Assembly: GCA_030428945.1 (NCBI GenBank)
Contig: JAUIEC010000004.1
Coordinates: 186,001 to 250,000 of the forward strand
Direction: 5' to 3'
From: Phycisphaerae bacterium
Lineage (GTDB): Bacteria > Planctomycetota > Phycisphaerae > UBA1845 > Fen-1342
DNA length: 64,000 bases
The translations under genes were made by a program, and so were the position numbers. Shown one piece after another: positions 1 to 9,113 of this stretch; the first letter of the stretch is position 1; each line of letters starts with the position of its first letter. A model generated the notes under the pieces. It was not told where the DNA came from, did not search any database, and was given only the letters and a program-made list of their open reading frames with translations.

Positions 1-1
1 T

Positions 2-3000
2 CGCAACCCGGTGCACGAGCAGATGGCGGCGAACCTCGCCCGCGAGGCCGGCTTCCGGCACGTGTCCACCTCGCACGCGCTGTCGCCGTTGTCGGGGTAT
101 CTCCGAAGGGCCGAGACGGCGGTGGTCAATGCCTACCTGCAGCCGGTCGTGGCCGACTACCTGGCGCAGCTTCAGGCGGAACTGCCGGAGGCCGAGGTCC
201 TGCTGATGAGCAGCGCCGGCGGCCTGCTGCCGGCCGGTGATTTCGCTCCGAAGGACAGCATCCTGTCCGGGCCGGCGGCGGGTGTCGTCGGGGCGGCGTC
301 GGTCGGCAGGACGGCGACGCGCGAGCGGATCATCGCGTTCGACATGGGGGGGACCAGCACGGACGTCAGCCGCTACGACGGCGGCTTCGCGCAGCGCGGC
401 GTGCTGGCGATCCGCGATCCGGAAACGGGCGCGGAACTGGAGATCGTCGCGCCGCAACTGGAAATCGAGACCGTCGCGGCCGGCGGCGGTTCGATCTGCG
501 GCTTCGACGGCGTCAAGCCGACCGTCGGACCGGCCAGTGCCGGCGCCGACCCGGGCCCGGCCTGCTACGGTGCCGGCGGACCGCTGTGCCTGACCGACGT
601 CAACCTGCTGCTTGGCCGCCTGCCGGAGCGACGCTTCAGCCTGCCGCTGGAGCGCGGCGCCGCGCGGCGGCGGATCGAAGAACAGATCGACGTGATCCGC
701 ACGGCCACCGGGCGGGCCTATGCGGAACAGGAACTGGCGGCCGGCTACCTGCGGATCGCCAACGAGCACATGGCGGCCGCGATTCGGCGGATCTCGCTGC
801 AGCGGGGCGTGGACGTGCGCGACTTCGCGCTGGTCGCGTTCGGCGGTGCCGGCGGGCAGCACGCCTGCGCGGTGGCGGAACTGCTCGGGGTGCGCACGGT
901 GCTGTGTCACCCGCTGGCGGGGCTGCTGAGCGCGTACGGCATCGGCATGGCGCCGCGACAGCGCATCATGCAGCGCGAGGTCGGTCGCGTCTTCGAACCG
1001 CGGCACCTGCCGCACTACGACGAACTGGTGCGCGAACTGCAGGGCGAAGTCCGGGCCGGCCTGCCGGCGGGCGCGGACATCAAGACGACGCTCGAAGTCG
1101 TCGCCGAACTCCGATACGCCGGCCAGGAGGAAACGCTCAGCGTCCCGTTCGAGGGAGCCGCGACGGCGGACACGTTCGCGCACGCGTACCGCAACCTGTA
1201 TGGCTACACGCTTCCGGACCGTTCGCTGGAACTGGTCGCGTTGCGGGTCGAGGGGACGCAGGCCAGCCCGCCGGAGGACTGGGACGAGCGCACTCCGCCG
1301 GAGGCGGCGTCGCAGCAGCAGGCGTGGACGACCGACGGCGTCGTCCCGGTGCCGGTCGTCAGTCGTGACGGCTGGGACAGCCTGGACGGTCCGGCCCTGA
1401 TCTGCGACCCGTTCGGCACGATCGTGCTCGAGCCCGGATGGACGGCGACCCGCAGCGGCAGCACGCTCGTCCTTCAGCACCTGACCGCCGCGCAGGCGCC
1501 TACGGCGGGCGATGCCCGCGACGCGATCGAACTCGAGTTGTTCCACAATCGCTTCTCGGGCGTGGCCGAGGAGATGGGGGCGACGCTGCAGCGGGCGGCG
1601 CTGTCGACGAACATCCGCGAGCGCTGCGACTTCTCGTGTGCGGTCTGCGATCCGGACGGTTACCTGGTCGCCCACGCGCCGCACGTGCCGGTGCACCTGG
1701 GCGCGATCGGGGCGTGTGTTCGACACATGCTGGCCGAGATCGCCGCTGGTCGTGTGTCGCCGCTGACGACGGGCGACATGCTGCTGTGCAACGATCCGTA
1801 CACGGGCGGCAGTCACCTGCCGGATGTGACGGTGATCGCGCCGCTGCTTGAGGACGGCTGCCTGGTCGGCTTCGTGGCCAACCGGGCGCATCATGCCGAG
1901 ATCGGCGGCATCACGCCCGGGTCGATGCCGCCGCGGGCCGCGAGCCTGGCGGAAGAGGGCGTCCTGCTGCGCTGGGTCCGTTGTGTTGATCCCGCAACCG
2001 GCGCCCTGCTCGAAGGCGATCTGCGCAAGCTGCTCACGACGGGGCCGCATCCCAGCCGAGATCCGGAGCAGAACCTGGCCGACCTGCGGGCCCAGGTGGC
2101 GGCCAACCGGCGCGGCCTGGCCGGCCTGCGGACGCTGCGGGAGCGGCATGGTGTCGCGGCCACCACGGCCTACATGGAGCACATTCAGGCCGCGGCCGAC
2201 GAACACCTGCAACAGGTGCTGGCACCGCGCGGCACGTTTCGAGGCGCGTTCCGCGATCAGCTTGACGACGGCACGCCGATCGCGGTGTCGCTCGAGGTCT
2301 CGGCGGACGGGATCGTGGTCGACTTCGCCGGCAGCGGTCCGGTTTCGCCGACCAGCCTGAACGCGACGCCGGCCATCGTCCGCAGTGCCGTGCTGTATTG
2401 CCTGCGGTGCCTGGTCGAGGACGAGATTCCGCTCAATGAGGGTCTCCTGCGGCGCGTGACGCTGCGGATTCCGCCCGGCCTGCTGCATCCGCCGGCCGAC
2501 CCCGACCCGCGGGCCTGTCCCGGTGTCGCCGGCGGGAACGTCGAGACCTCGCAGCGAATCGTCGACTGCGTGCTGGGGGCGCTGCAGGTCGTGGCCGCCA
2601 GCCAGGGGACGATGAACAACCTGACGTTCGGCGACGGGCGGTTCGGTTACTACGAGACGATCGGGGGCGGGGTCGGCGCGGGGCCCAACCGGGCGGGCGC
2701 GTCGGCACGGCACAGCCACATGACCAACACACGCCTGACCGATCCGGAAACGCTCGAACGGCGCTTTCCCGTGCGCCTGATCGAGTTCGCCGTGCGGACG
2801 GGGTCCGGCGGCACCGGCCGGCACCGCGGCGGCGACGGCATGATTCGCACGTTCGAGTTCCTGCGTCCGCTCGATCTGACGCTGCTGACGCAGCGCCGCC
2901 GGACGGCCCCGTACGGACTGGCCGGGGGCGGGCCGGGGGCGCCCGGGCGCAACCTGCTGATTCGCGGCGGAGGCGAACCGGTGGAGCTGGACTGGTTCGC

Positions 3001-3085
3001 CGAGGTGCAGGTCGCGGCCGGTGATCGGCTGCGGATCGAAACCCCCGGTGGCGGCGGCTGCGGGAGCGAGCAACCTGGCACGTGA
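2..3085 (+). CDS. Fused hydantoinase/5-oxoprolinase family protein (HyuA-HyuB), 5' end outside the window
   Basis: The reading frame is open from base 2 (RNPVHEQ, a HyuA-like stretch) and no start is visible, so the gene begins upstream of the window. Residues about 1-490 of the fragment are a hydantoinase A / oxoprolinase domain, with the acetate-kinase-like phosphate loop DMGGTSTDVS near residue 114 and the GGGSI...GP.SAGADPGPACYG block near 160-185. Residues about 507-1027 are the HyuB domain, with NIRERCDFSCA, CNDPYTGGSHLPD and NRAHHAEIGG. Family members hydrolyse cyclic amides with ATP (5-oxoproline to glutamate, hydantoins) or act as ATP-dependent carboxylases. A single-chain A-B arrangement resembles eukaryotic-type 5-oxoprolinase, but the substrate cannot be read from the sequence. 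Confidence 0.93.
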   Translation, partial: RNPVHEQMAANLAREAGFRHVSTSHALSPLSGYLRRAETAVVNAYLQPVVADYLAQLQAELPEAEVLLMSSAGGLLPAGDFAPKDSILSGPAAGVVGAASVGRTATRERIIAFDMGGTSTDVSRYDGGFAQRGVLAIRDPETGAELEIVAPQLEIETVAAGGGSICGFDGVKPTVGPASAGADPGPACYGAGGPLCLTDVNLLLGRLPERRFSLPLERGAARRRIEEQIDVIRTATGRAYAEQELAAGYLRIANEHMAAAIRRISLQRGVDVRDFALVAFGGAGGQHACAVAELLGVRTVLCHPLAGLLSAYGIGMAPRQRIMQREVGRVFEPRHLPHYDELVRELQGEVRAGLPAGADIKTTLEVVAELRYAGQEETLSVPFEGAATADTFAHAYRNLYGYTLPDRSLELVALRVEGTQASPPEDWDERTPPEAASQQQAWTTDGVVPVPVVSRDGWDSLDGPALICDPFGTIVLEPGWTATRSGSTLVLQHLTAAQAPTAGDARDAIELELFHNRFSGVAEEMGATLQRAALSTNIRERCDFSCAVCDPDGYLVAHAPHVPVHLGAIGACVRHMLAEIAAGRVSPLTTGDMLLCNDPYTGGSHLPDVTVIAPLLEDGCLVGFVANRAHHAEIGGITPGSMPPRAASLAEEGVLLRWVRCVDPATGALLEGDLRKLLTTGPHPSRDPEQNLADLRAQVAANRRGLAGLRTLRERHGVAATTAYMEHIQAAADEHLQQVLAPRGTFRGAFRDQLDDGTPIAVSLEVSADGIVVDFAGSGPVSPTSLNATPAIVRSAVLYCLRCLVEDEIPLNEGLLRRVTLRIPPGLLHPPADPDPRACPGVAGGNVETSQRIVDCVLGALQVVAASQGTMNNLTFGDGRFGYYETIGGGVGAGPNRAGASARHSHMTNTRLTDPETLERRFPVRLIEFAVRTGSGGTGRHRGGDGMIRTFEFLRPLDLTLLTQRRRTAPYGLAGGGPGAPGRNLLIRGGGEPVELDWFAEVQVAAGDRLRIETPGGGGCGSEQPGT

Positions 3086-3118
3086 GCAAGGGCAGGGGCC
3101 CCGTTCCCCTCGCGCCGC

Positions 3119-3147
3119 TTGACATCCTAACAAAGCCCGAATAAGAC
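3119..3147 (+). promoter_or_regulatory. Candidate sigma70-type promoter for the nuclease gene
   Basis: A perfect TTGACA at 3119-3124 is followed after 17 bases by TAAGAC at 3142-3147, in the short gap before the gene at 3189. The -10 matches the consensus at three positions, so the call rests mainly on the -35 box and spacing. A start site near 3154 would give a leader of about 35 nt. Confidence 0.45.
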
Positions 3148-3188
3148 TGCGGAGCGATTCTGGTGCAAGTCCTGGTTGGCTGCTGACG

Positions 3189-5378
3189 GTGTCCCCCATG
3201 TCGCGCGAACTTCGCATTCTGCATCTGGCGGATACGCACATTGGTGCGGCGCTGCCCAGTCGGCCGCGGGTGGATCGTGCCCGGCGGGGGGATGACCTGA
3301 TCGCCAGCTATCGGGCGGCGCTGGATCGCGCCGACGAGCACGAGGTCGACCTGGTCCTGCACGCCGGCGATGTCTTCGATCGTCCCGATCCGAGCGGGCC
3401 CGCCCTGGCGGCCGCGACGGCGCCGCTGCTGGACCTGGCCAGTCGCGGGATTCCGGTGGTCGTGATTCCGGGGAACCACGAGCGCTCGGTCCTGCCGGCG
3501 TCGCTGCTGCTGCAGCATCCGCGGATTCACGTGCTCGATCGGCCGCGGACGCTGTCGCTGAAGATTCGCGGGCAGCGGGTCAGCGTGACCGGCCTGCCGT
3601 GCGTGCGGCGCGGCGTGGCGAACTGCTTCGCCGAGCGCCTGGCGGAGAGTGACTGGCGGCGCAACCGCGGCGACTGCCACCTGCTGGTGCTGCACCAGAC
3701 GCTCGACTCGGCCACCTGCGGGCCGATCGGGTACCGCTTTCGAAGCGGCGTCGACGTGCTCGATCGCGACCAGGTCCCGGGCGGCTTCGACTACGTCGCG
3801 CTCGGCCACATTCATCGCCATCAGATGCTCGCGCCCCCGTCGAACGCCGGGCTGCCGCTGGTCTATGCCGGATCGACCGATCGAATCAGCTTTGCCGAAC
3901 GCGACGAGCCGAAGGGCTGCGTGCTGATCCGCGAGCGGGGCGGGCGACTCGTGCCGACCTTCCTCGAGCATCCGGTCCGGGCCATGTGCGTCGTGCCGAT
4001 CGATGTGACCGACCTGACCCGCGACGGGATCATCGCCGCGGTTCACGAGGGCGTCGCGCAACTTCCCGATCAGGCCACGGTGGCCATCCGCCTGAGCGGA
4101 TCCGCGCGGCCGCGGACACTGGCCCGCCTGCGACTCGCCCAGCGGATCGCGGCCGTGCGGCCTGACCTGCTCGTGCGCATCTCGATGCAGCATGTCGAAA
4201 TGCGGGCCGCCGAACGCGGACCGACGGTTGCCGATGGTGATCCGCTGGCGACTCTGCCTGCGGTGGTCGGTCCGCCGGTCGAGGTCGCCCGCGATGATCT
4301 GCGCGACCTGCCGGACCAGTGCGGGACCTACCTGCTGCGTGACGCGCGCGGCACGGTGATCTACGTCGGCAAGTCCAAACGCGTTCGGACCCGGATTCGC
4401 GGGCACCTGCGTCCGTCGTCCGGCAGCAACCTCTACACCGGGTGGACCGACAAGATCCAGGCCGCGCTCGTCCGCCCGGCCGCGGGCGAACTGGAAGCCC
4501 TGCTGGCCGAGGCGATCCTGGTGGCGCACCTCCGCCCGGCGTTCAACCGGCAGATGCGGATGTGGTCGCGCTACTGCTACCTGACCGAGGATCCCGAGCG
4601 CTTCCGGCAACTGCAGGTCTGTCGCGATCGCGCCCCGGACCGGCTCGTCTGTCACGGACCGTTCCGCAGTCGCTGGTCGGCCGAGGCGATTGCCCGGGAA
4701 CTGGCGGAATCGCTGCAACTGGCCGCGTGCCCGGCCGAACAGCCCGGCCTGCCGCTGCTGAACGGCATGGCGGCCGGCATGCTCTGCCAGCGGTTCTACG
4801 ATCGGCAGTGCGGCGGGCCCTGTGCGGGTCGGATCACGTCGGCCGACTACGCCGCGCGGATCGAGACCAGGCGGGCACTGCTGCACGGCGCGCCCGAGGC
4901 CGAAGCGCTCGTGTTGGCGGCGGAAGCATCGCTGCCCGAGACGCCGCCGGAGCAGGCCGATCCCGTCGAGCGGCAGGCACGCCGGCGGGCCGAGACGCTG
5001 CGTCTGGCGTTCGACACCGGACGCCTGCATCGCCGCGCGCTGGAACTCCGCGGCGGCCTGCTGCTGCTGCCGGCCGGCGCGCCGGGCTGTGTGGCCGCGG
5101 TGATTCTGCGATCTCCGATTCCGCGGATGCAGCGCCTGGCGCTGGAGCGGCCGCCGCTCCGCCGGGTGCTGGCCGGGCTGGGTTCGCCACCGGACGGACC
5201 ACTGGCCAAGCAGGAACTCGACCTGTACGCGACGATTCTGCGGACGCTCGACAGTGATCCGCAGGCGGGACTGGCGTGGTCGGCGTCCGCGGCTCGAACG
5301 CTTGGCCCGGAAGGCGTGCGGCGCGCGGTGGAATCCCACCGGCCGGAGTGGTTTCGGGTCGGCACCCCGGGCGTGTAG
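3189..5378 (+). CDS. Calcineurin-like (Mre11/SbcD-type) phosphoesterase fused to a GIY-YIG (UvrC/Cho-type) nuclease
   Basis: The 729-residue protein has two nuclease modules. Residues 1-300 carry all the metallophosphoesterase motifs of the SbcD/Mre11 group: ADTHIG (15-19), GDVFDR (about 59-64), GNHE (about 95-98) and GHIHRH (about 206-211). Residues about 372-465 are a GIY-YIG domain, with CGTYLLRD, VIYVGKSK (about 390-397), RIRGHLR and a Glu-rich ELEALLAEAI helix followed by RPAFNRQ. Residues about 533-560 (C-x7-C-x3-C then RITSADY) match the cysteine cluster that follows GIY-YIG in UvrC and Cho. All expected catalytic residues appear intact, so both active sites may work. I infer a DNA repair or processing role. 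No sbcC or uvrA lies nearby. The start is GTG 3189, with ATG 3198 as an alternative; neither has a clear ribosome binding site. Confidence 0.88.
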   Translation: MSPMSRELRILHLADTHIGAALPSRPRVDRARRGDDLIASYRAALDRADEHEVDLVLHAGDVFDRPDPSGPALAAATAPLLDLASRGIPVVVIPGNHERSVLPASLLLQHPRIHVLDRPRTLSLKIRGQRVSVTGLPCVRRGVANCFAERLAESDWRRNRGDCHLLVLHQTLDSATCGPIGYRFRSGVDVLDRDQVPGGFDYVALGHIHRHQMLAPPSNAGLPLVYAGSTDRISFAERDEPKGCVLIRERGGRLVPTFLEHPVRAMCVVPIDVTDLTRDGIIAAVHEGVAQLPDQATVAIRLSGSARPRTLARLRLAQRIAAVRPDLLVRISMQHVEMRAAERGPTVADGDPLATLPAVVGPPVEVARDDLRDLPDQCGTYLLRDARGTVIYVGKSKRVRTRIRGHLRPSSGSNLYTGWTDKIQAALVRPAAGELEALLAEAILVAHLRPAFNRQMRMWSRYCYLTEDPERFRQLQVCRDRAPDRLVCHGPFRSRWSAEAIARELAESLQLAACPAEQPGLPLLNGMAAGMLCQRFYDRQCGGPCAGRITSADYAARIETRRALLHGAPEAEALVLAAEASLPETPPEQADPVERQARRRAETLRLAFDTGRLHRRALELRGGLLLLPAGAPGCVAAVILRSPIPRMQRLALERPPLRRVLAGLGSPPDGPLAKQELDLYATILRTLDSDPQAGLAWSASAARTLGPEGVRRAVESHRPEWFRVGTPGV

Positions 5379-5420
5379 AATCCGCGGCACGGGGTCGGCA
5401 ACCAGCTTCGTGGGAGCCTC

Positions 5421-7775
5421 ATGGCAGACGCGCAACCGTTTCGCATCGTCTTCGTTTCGAGCGAATACCCGCCGCAGTTCGGTGGTGGCATCGGCACCTA
5501 CGTGCATGCGGCCGCGCGGGGGCTCGCTTCCTGCGGGCACGATGTGACGGTGCTGACCAGCAGCGGCGACAATCTGCCGAGCCGCGCGTGCGAGCAGGGC
5601 GTTCACGTCATCCGCATTCCCCAGCAGGTCGTGCACGGCACCGGCCCGGTCGAGACGCTTCGCAGTTGGCAGCATCGCGCCGACGCGGTGGCGCAGACGC
5701 TGACACGGCTCTGCGGCAGCAGCCCGCCCGATCTGATCGAGTTCAGCGACTACCGCGGCGAAGGCGTCAGCTACCTGGCCCAGACTTCCGGGCAGGCGCG
5801 ACCGCTGTGCCTCGTGCGCCTGCATACGCCGCTTTCGGTGCTCTACAAGTACAACTCCTCCCAGACCCGGCAGCCGGTGCTGGAAGCGTTCGAACACGAA
5901 TCGCTGCGACTGGCCGACGGGGTCGTGTCGCCCTCACGGGCGCTGGCGGACGAACTCGCGGACCTGGTGGCGACGCCGTTCACGGCCGAGATTTCGCCGC
6001 ACCCGGTGGATCCGCGCTTCCTGGCCGCGCCGCCGGAGGAGGACGGGCCGCGCGACAGCGTGCTGTACGTCGGCCGGTTCGAGCAGCGCAAGGGTGTCGA
6101 GACGCTGGCCCGGGCGGCCGAGGCGTTTCTCGAGCGCTGCCCGGACGCCCGCATCGTGATGATCGGCGGCGATACCGAACGCGGGCCGGGACAGACCAGC
6201 ATGAAGCAGCACGTCGCGGGCCTGATCGGGCGGCGTGTTCGCGGACGGGTGGAACTGATCGATCGCATTCCGCGCGACGAACTGCTGCGGCACTACCAGC
6301 AGGCCCGCTTCTGCGTGTTTCCGTCGCACTTCGAGAACTTCCCGAACACCTGCCTCGAAGCGATGGCGCTCCGCCGTATCGTGATCGGCACCGACAACTC
6401 CGGCATGGCCGAGATGATCACGCCCGGGGTTGATGGCGCGATCGTACCGGCCGCCGATCCCGACGCGCTGGCCGCGAAGATGGTCGAACTGTGGACCCTG
6501 CCCGACTCGCAGCGGGCGGCGATGGAACGCGCGGCCCGCGCGACGATCGAGCAGCGCTACGCCCCCGAAACGATCGCCGCCGAGGTGAGCGGGCTTTACA
6601 ACCGGCTGCTCGGCGATCGACCCCGCAAGCCGATCCGGATCGAGTCCGCCGCGGACCGCCCGCGCGTGGCGGTGGTGATTCCGTGCTACAACCACGGTGC
6701 GTTCCTCGAGGAGACGCTGGCGAGCGTCCGCGCCCAGACCTGGCCCGAGGTCGAGACGATCATCGTCGACGATGGCTCGACCGATCCCGACACGCTCGAC
6801 GTGCTGGACAGGCTCGCGGCTCTCGACGACCTGCGCCTGATCCGCCAGCAGAACGCCGGCCTGTCCGCCGCGCGAAATGCCGGGGTGCGGGCGAGCGACG
6901 CGCCGTTCTTCGTCGCGCTCGATGCCGATGACCGCATCGCCGGCAACTTCATCGAGCGTCTGATCGAACCGCTGCGGGAAGATCCGTCGCTGGGCTACTG
7001 CTACGGACAGGTGACGTTCTTCGGGGCCGAACGCGGCGGCTGGGAGTGCCCGGCGTACGACCCGCGCCGCCTGCTGATCGAGAACCTCAGCGTCGCGACC
7101 GCGGTCGTCCGGCGTCGGGCGTTCGACGAGGCCGGCGGCTACAGCCCCGACATGATCTACGGCTTCGAGGACTGGGATTTCTGGCTGGCGCTGCTGGCCG
7201 TCGGCTATCACGGGCGGCGGATCGCCGAACCGCTGTTCTTCTATCGCAAGCACGCGGGCGGTTCGATGCTCAGCAACACGCAGAAGCATCGCCCCGAGAT
7301 GATCCGGCAGATGATCGAACATCACCGCGAACTGTTCGCCGCCACGCTGGAGGTCGCCTTCGCCGGCAAGGACGGGCAGTTCTTCCAGGCCCACATGGAC
7401 GCCTGGCGACTGCGGCAGCAGGTCGCGGCCGGCAACGCCATGACGCCCGACCTGCCGGCGACGACGGTCGATGACGAGCTTTACCAGGCGCTGCTGGCCC
7501 AGGCCGAACTGGATCACATCGAGAACTCGCGTCTGTGGCGGACCAGTCGCCGCCTGCTCGCGCTGCCGCCGCTGGGCTGGATCAACCGCTGGCGATTCGG
7601 CCCCGACTGGCAGCGGCGACCGGCCGGCGAGGACCCGCGGGCCCGCCTGCAGCAGATCAAGCGCGCCCGGACGTATCGCCTGATCCAGGCCCTGAAGCGC
7701 TCGGCGCTCTATCGCTGGTACGCCCGCCGCCGCTACGGCGAGGACTTCGACGCCCGACCCGCTTCGGAGTCGTGA
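5421..7775 (+). CDS. Two-domain glycosyltransferase: GT4 followed by GT2
   Basis: This 784-residue protein joins two sugar transferases. Residues 1-400 are a GT-B fold GT4 enzyme: the N-terminal SSEYPPQFGGGIGTYV loop binds donor or acceptor, and the E-x7-E motif (ENFPNTCLE) lies near 305-313. Residues about 413-650 are a GT-A fold GT2 enzyme, with VAVVIPCYN (about 414), DDGSTD (about 449) and the metal-binding ALDADD (about 499). The last 130 residues hold a basic tail (SRLWRTSRRLL...) common in polysaccharide transferases. The two active sites could add successive sugars to one glycan. ATG 5421 has GGGAG five bases upstream. The next gene starts inside the stop codon (TGATG), so the two are translationally coupled. 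Confidence 0.92.
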   Translation: MADAQPFRIVFVSSEYPPQFGGGIGTYVHAAARGLASCGHDVTVLTSSGDNLPSRACEQGVHVIRIPQQVVHGTGPVETLRSWQHRADAVAQTLTRLCGSSPPDLIEFSDYRGEGVSYLAQTSGQARPLCLVRLHTPLSVLYKYNSSQTRQPVLEAFEHESLRLADGVVSPSRALADELADLVATPFTAEISPHPVDPRFLAAPPEEDGPRDSVLYVGRFEQRKGVETLARAAEAFLERCPDARIVMIGGDTERGPGQTSMKQHVAGLIGRRVRGRVELIDRIPRDELLRHYQQARFCVFPSHFENFPNTCLEAMALRRIVIGTDNSGMAEMITPGVDGAIVPAADPDALAAKMVELWTLPDSQRAAMERAARATIEQRYAPETIAAEVSGLYNRLLGDRPRKPIRIESAADRPRVAVVIPCYNHGAFLEETLASVRAQTWPEVETIIVDDGSTDPDTLDVLDRLAALDDLRLIRQQNAGLSAARNAGVRASDAPFFVALDADDRIAGNFIERLIEPLREDPSLGYCYGQVTFFGAERGGWECPAYDPRRLLIENLSVATAVVRRRAFDEAGGYSPDMIYGFEDWDFWLALLAVGYHGRRIAEPLFFYRKHAGGSMLSNTQKHRPEMIRQMIEHHRELFAATLEVAFAGKDGQFFQAHMDAWRLRQQVAAGNAMTPDLPATTVDDELYQALLAQAELDHIENSRLWRTSRRLLALPPLGWINRWRFGPDWQRRPAGEDPRARLQQIKRARTYRLIQALKRSALYRWYARRRYGEDFDARPASES

Positions 7776-9064
7776 TGCGCATCCTGCTCGCCACCATGCA
7801 GTACGGACCCGGCTACGGGCAGGGCACCGAACGCTACCTCTCGATCCTCCGCACGCTCCTGCCGCAGCACGGTTGCAGCACGCTGGTCCTGGCCGGCGAC
7901 CCCGAGAACCGCTTTCCGGCCGCGGAAACCGCAGCGCCGCGCGACTTCGACGACAGCGTGCACAGCCTGCCGTCGTTCGGCTGGATGGCGATCCACGGCC
8001 GGCCGGTCGAGGAACTGCGGGCGACGCTCCGCCGGCTGTCACCGGACCTGGTGCACATCGCGAATCCGGCCCACATCGGCCTGAACCTGGTGCGCGCGGC
8101 GACCGATCTGGACCTGCCCGTCGTGCTGACCACGATGGATTTCTGGTGGGTCTGTCCGAAGCAGACGCTGCTGCGCCGGCCGGGCGGCGACGTGGCCGAG
8201 ACCTGCCGAGGCGCCGTCGACTGGCGCACCTGCCTGTGCTGCATCGCCAACGAACGCCCCGGAAGCTGGCGGGCGCGGCTCGGGCAGTTGCCGGTGCTCG
8301 GGCACCGCCTGGTCCCACCGTCCTACCTGGCCACCTGGCGCCGGCGCGGCCTTCCCGCCGAGGAGTGCGCGGACTGGCCGCGACGCGGCGCGGTGATCGC
8401 CGAGCAGATGAACCTGGCCGGCGCGGTGATCTTCCCGTCGCAGGCGACGCACGAGCGGATCGCGCCGCTGCTTTCGGGACCGCGGACGTACCGGATTCCG
8501 TACGGACTGGAGCCTCGCTGGTTTGGTGACGCCGGGCGCCGGCCGCGACCCGCGCAGCGGGCGGACCTGCGAATCGGCTACGCCGGCGCGCTCGATCGGC
8601 ACAAGGGCGTGCACACGCTGCTGGCGGCCGCCGATCGGGCGGGCTGGCACGATGTCGAGATTCGCATCGCCGGCGCCGGCCCGGCGGACTATCTCGAGTC
8701 GCTGCACCAACGCGCCCGCGGACTGAACGTCACGTTCTGCGGGAGGGTGCCGACCGATGAGATGCCCGCCTGGCTGGCGGACCTGGACCTGCTGGTCATG
8801 CCGAGCCTGTGGCCCGAGAACCTGCCGATCATCACGCTGGAAGCGGCCGCGGTCGGTACGCCGCTGTTGTGCAGTGACATCGAGGGCGTGGTGGAACTCG
8901 TCCCGCCCGAAGCCCGCTTCCGTCCGGACGACCCCGTCGACCTGGCCCGGCAACTGGACAACTGGTGGCGGTCCGAAACCTGGCCCACGCCGGCCCGGGT
9001 GACGACGGCCGAGGAGATGACGGCCGCGACGTTCGCGATCTATCGAGGACTGGTGCCCGGGTGA
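7775..9064 (+). CDS. GT4 family glycosyltransferase
   Basis: A 429-residue GT-B glycosyltransferase. The N-terminus MRILLATMQYGPGYGQGTE is the usual donor-site loop. A cysteine-rich stretch (DFWWVCPKQTLLRR then C-x10-C-x-CC) is seen in many GT4 enzymes of exopolysaccharide clusters. The E-x7-E motif ENLPIITLE lies near 348-356, followed by GTPLLCSDIEGV. The ATG at 7775 overlaps the stop of the preceding GT4-GT2 gene, which implies an operon and a shared glycan product. A convergent metal transporter operon begins 49 bases downstream. Confidence 0.9.
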   Translation: MRILLATMQYGPGYGQGTERYLSILRTLLPQHGCSTLVLAGDPENRFPAAETAAPRDFDDSVHSLPSFGWMAIHGRPVEELRATLRRLSPDLVHIANPAHIGLNLVRAATDLDLPVVLTTMDFWWVCPKQTLLRRPGGDVAETCRGAVDWRTCLCCIANERPGSWRARLGQLPVLGHRLVPPSYLATWRRRGLPAEECADWPRRGAVIAEQMNLAGAVIFPSQATHERIAPLLSGPRTYRIPYGLEPRWFGDAGRRPRPAQRADLRIGYAGALDRHKGVHTLLAAADRAGWHDVEIRIAGAGPADYLESLHQRARGLNVTFCGRVPTDEMPAWLADLDLLVMPSLWPENLPIITLEAAAVGTPLLCSDIEGVVELVPPEARFRPDDPVDLARQLDNWWRSETWPTPARVTTAEEMTAATFAIYRGLVPG

Positions 9065-9113
9065 AGGTGTCGGGGCGCACGCGTGAGTCGAACCGGCAGA
9101 CGCGCCCGCCGAT

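Noticed and set aside
3125..3188. Possible tRNA-like sequence (GGTGCAAGTCCTGG)
   Set aside because: The T-arm-like word is not accompanied by an acceptor stem or anticodon arm of tRNA dimensions.
2433..5897. Long open frame on the minus strand, over 1,100 codons
   Set aside because: It lies opposite three well-supported plus-strand genes, has no recognisable domain, and its composition (Arg, Pro, Ala and Gln-rich) is typical of frames antisense to GC-rich genes. The same applies to minus-strand frames at 5934-8318 and 31961-34816 and plus-strand frames at 23352-26450 and 55825-57486.
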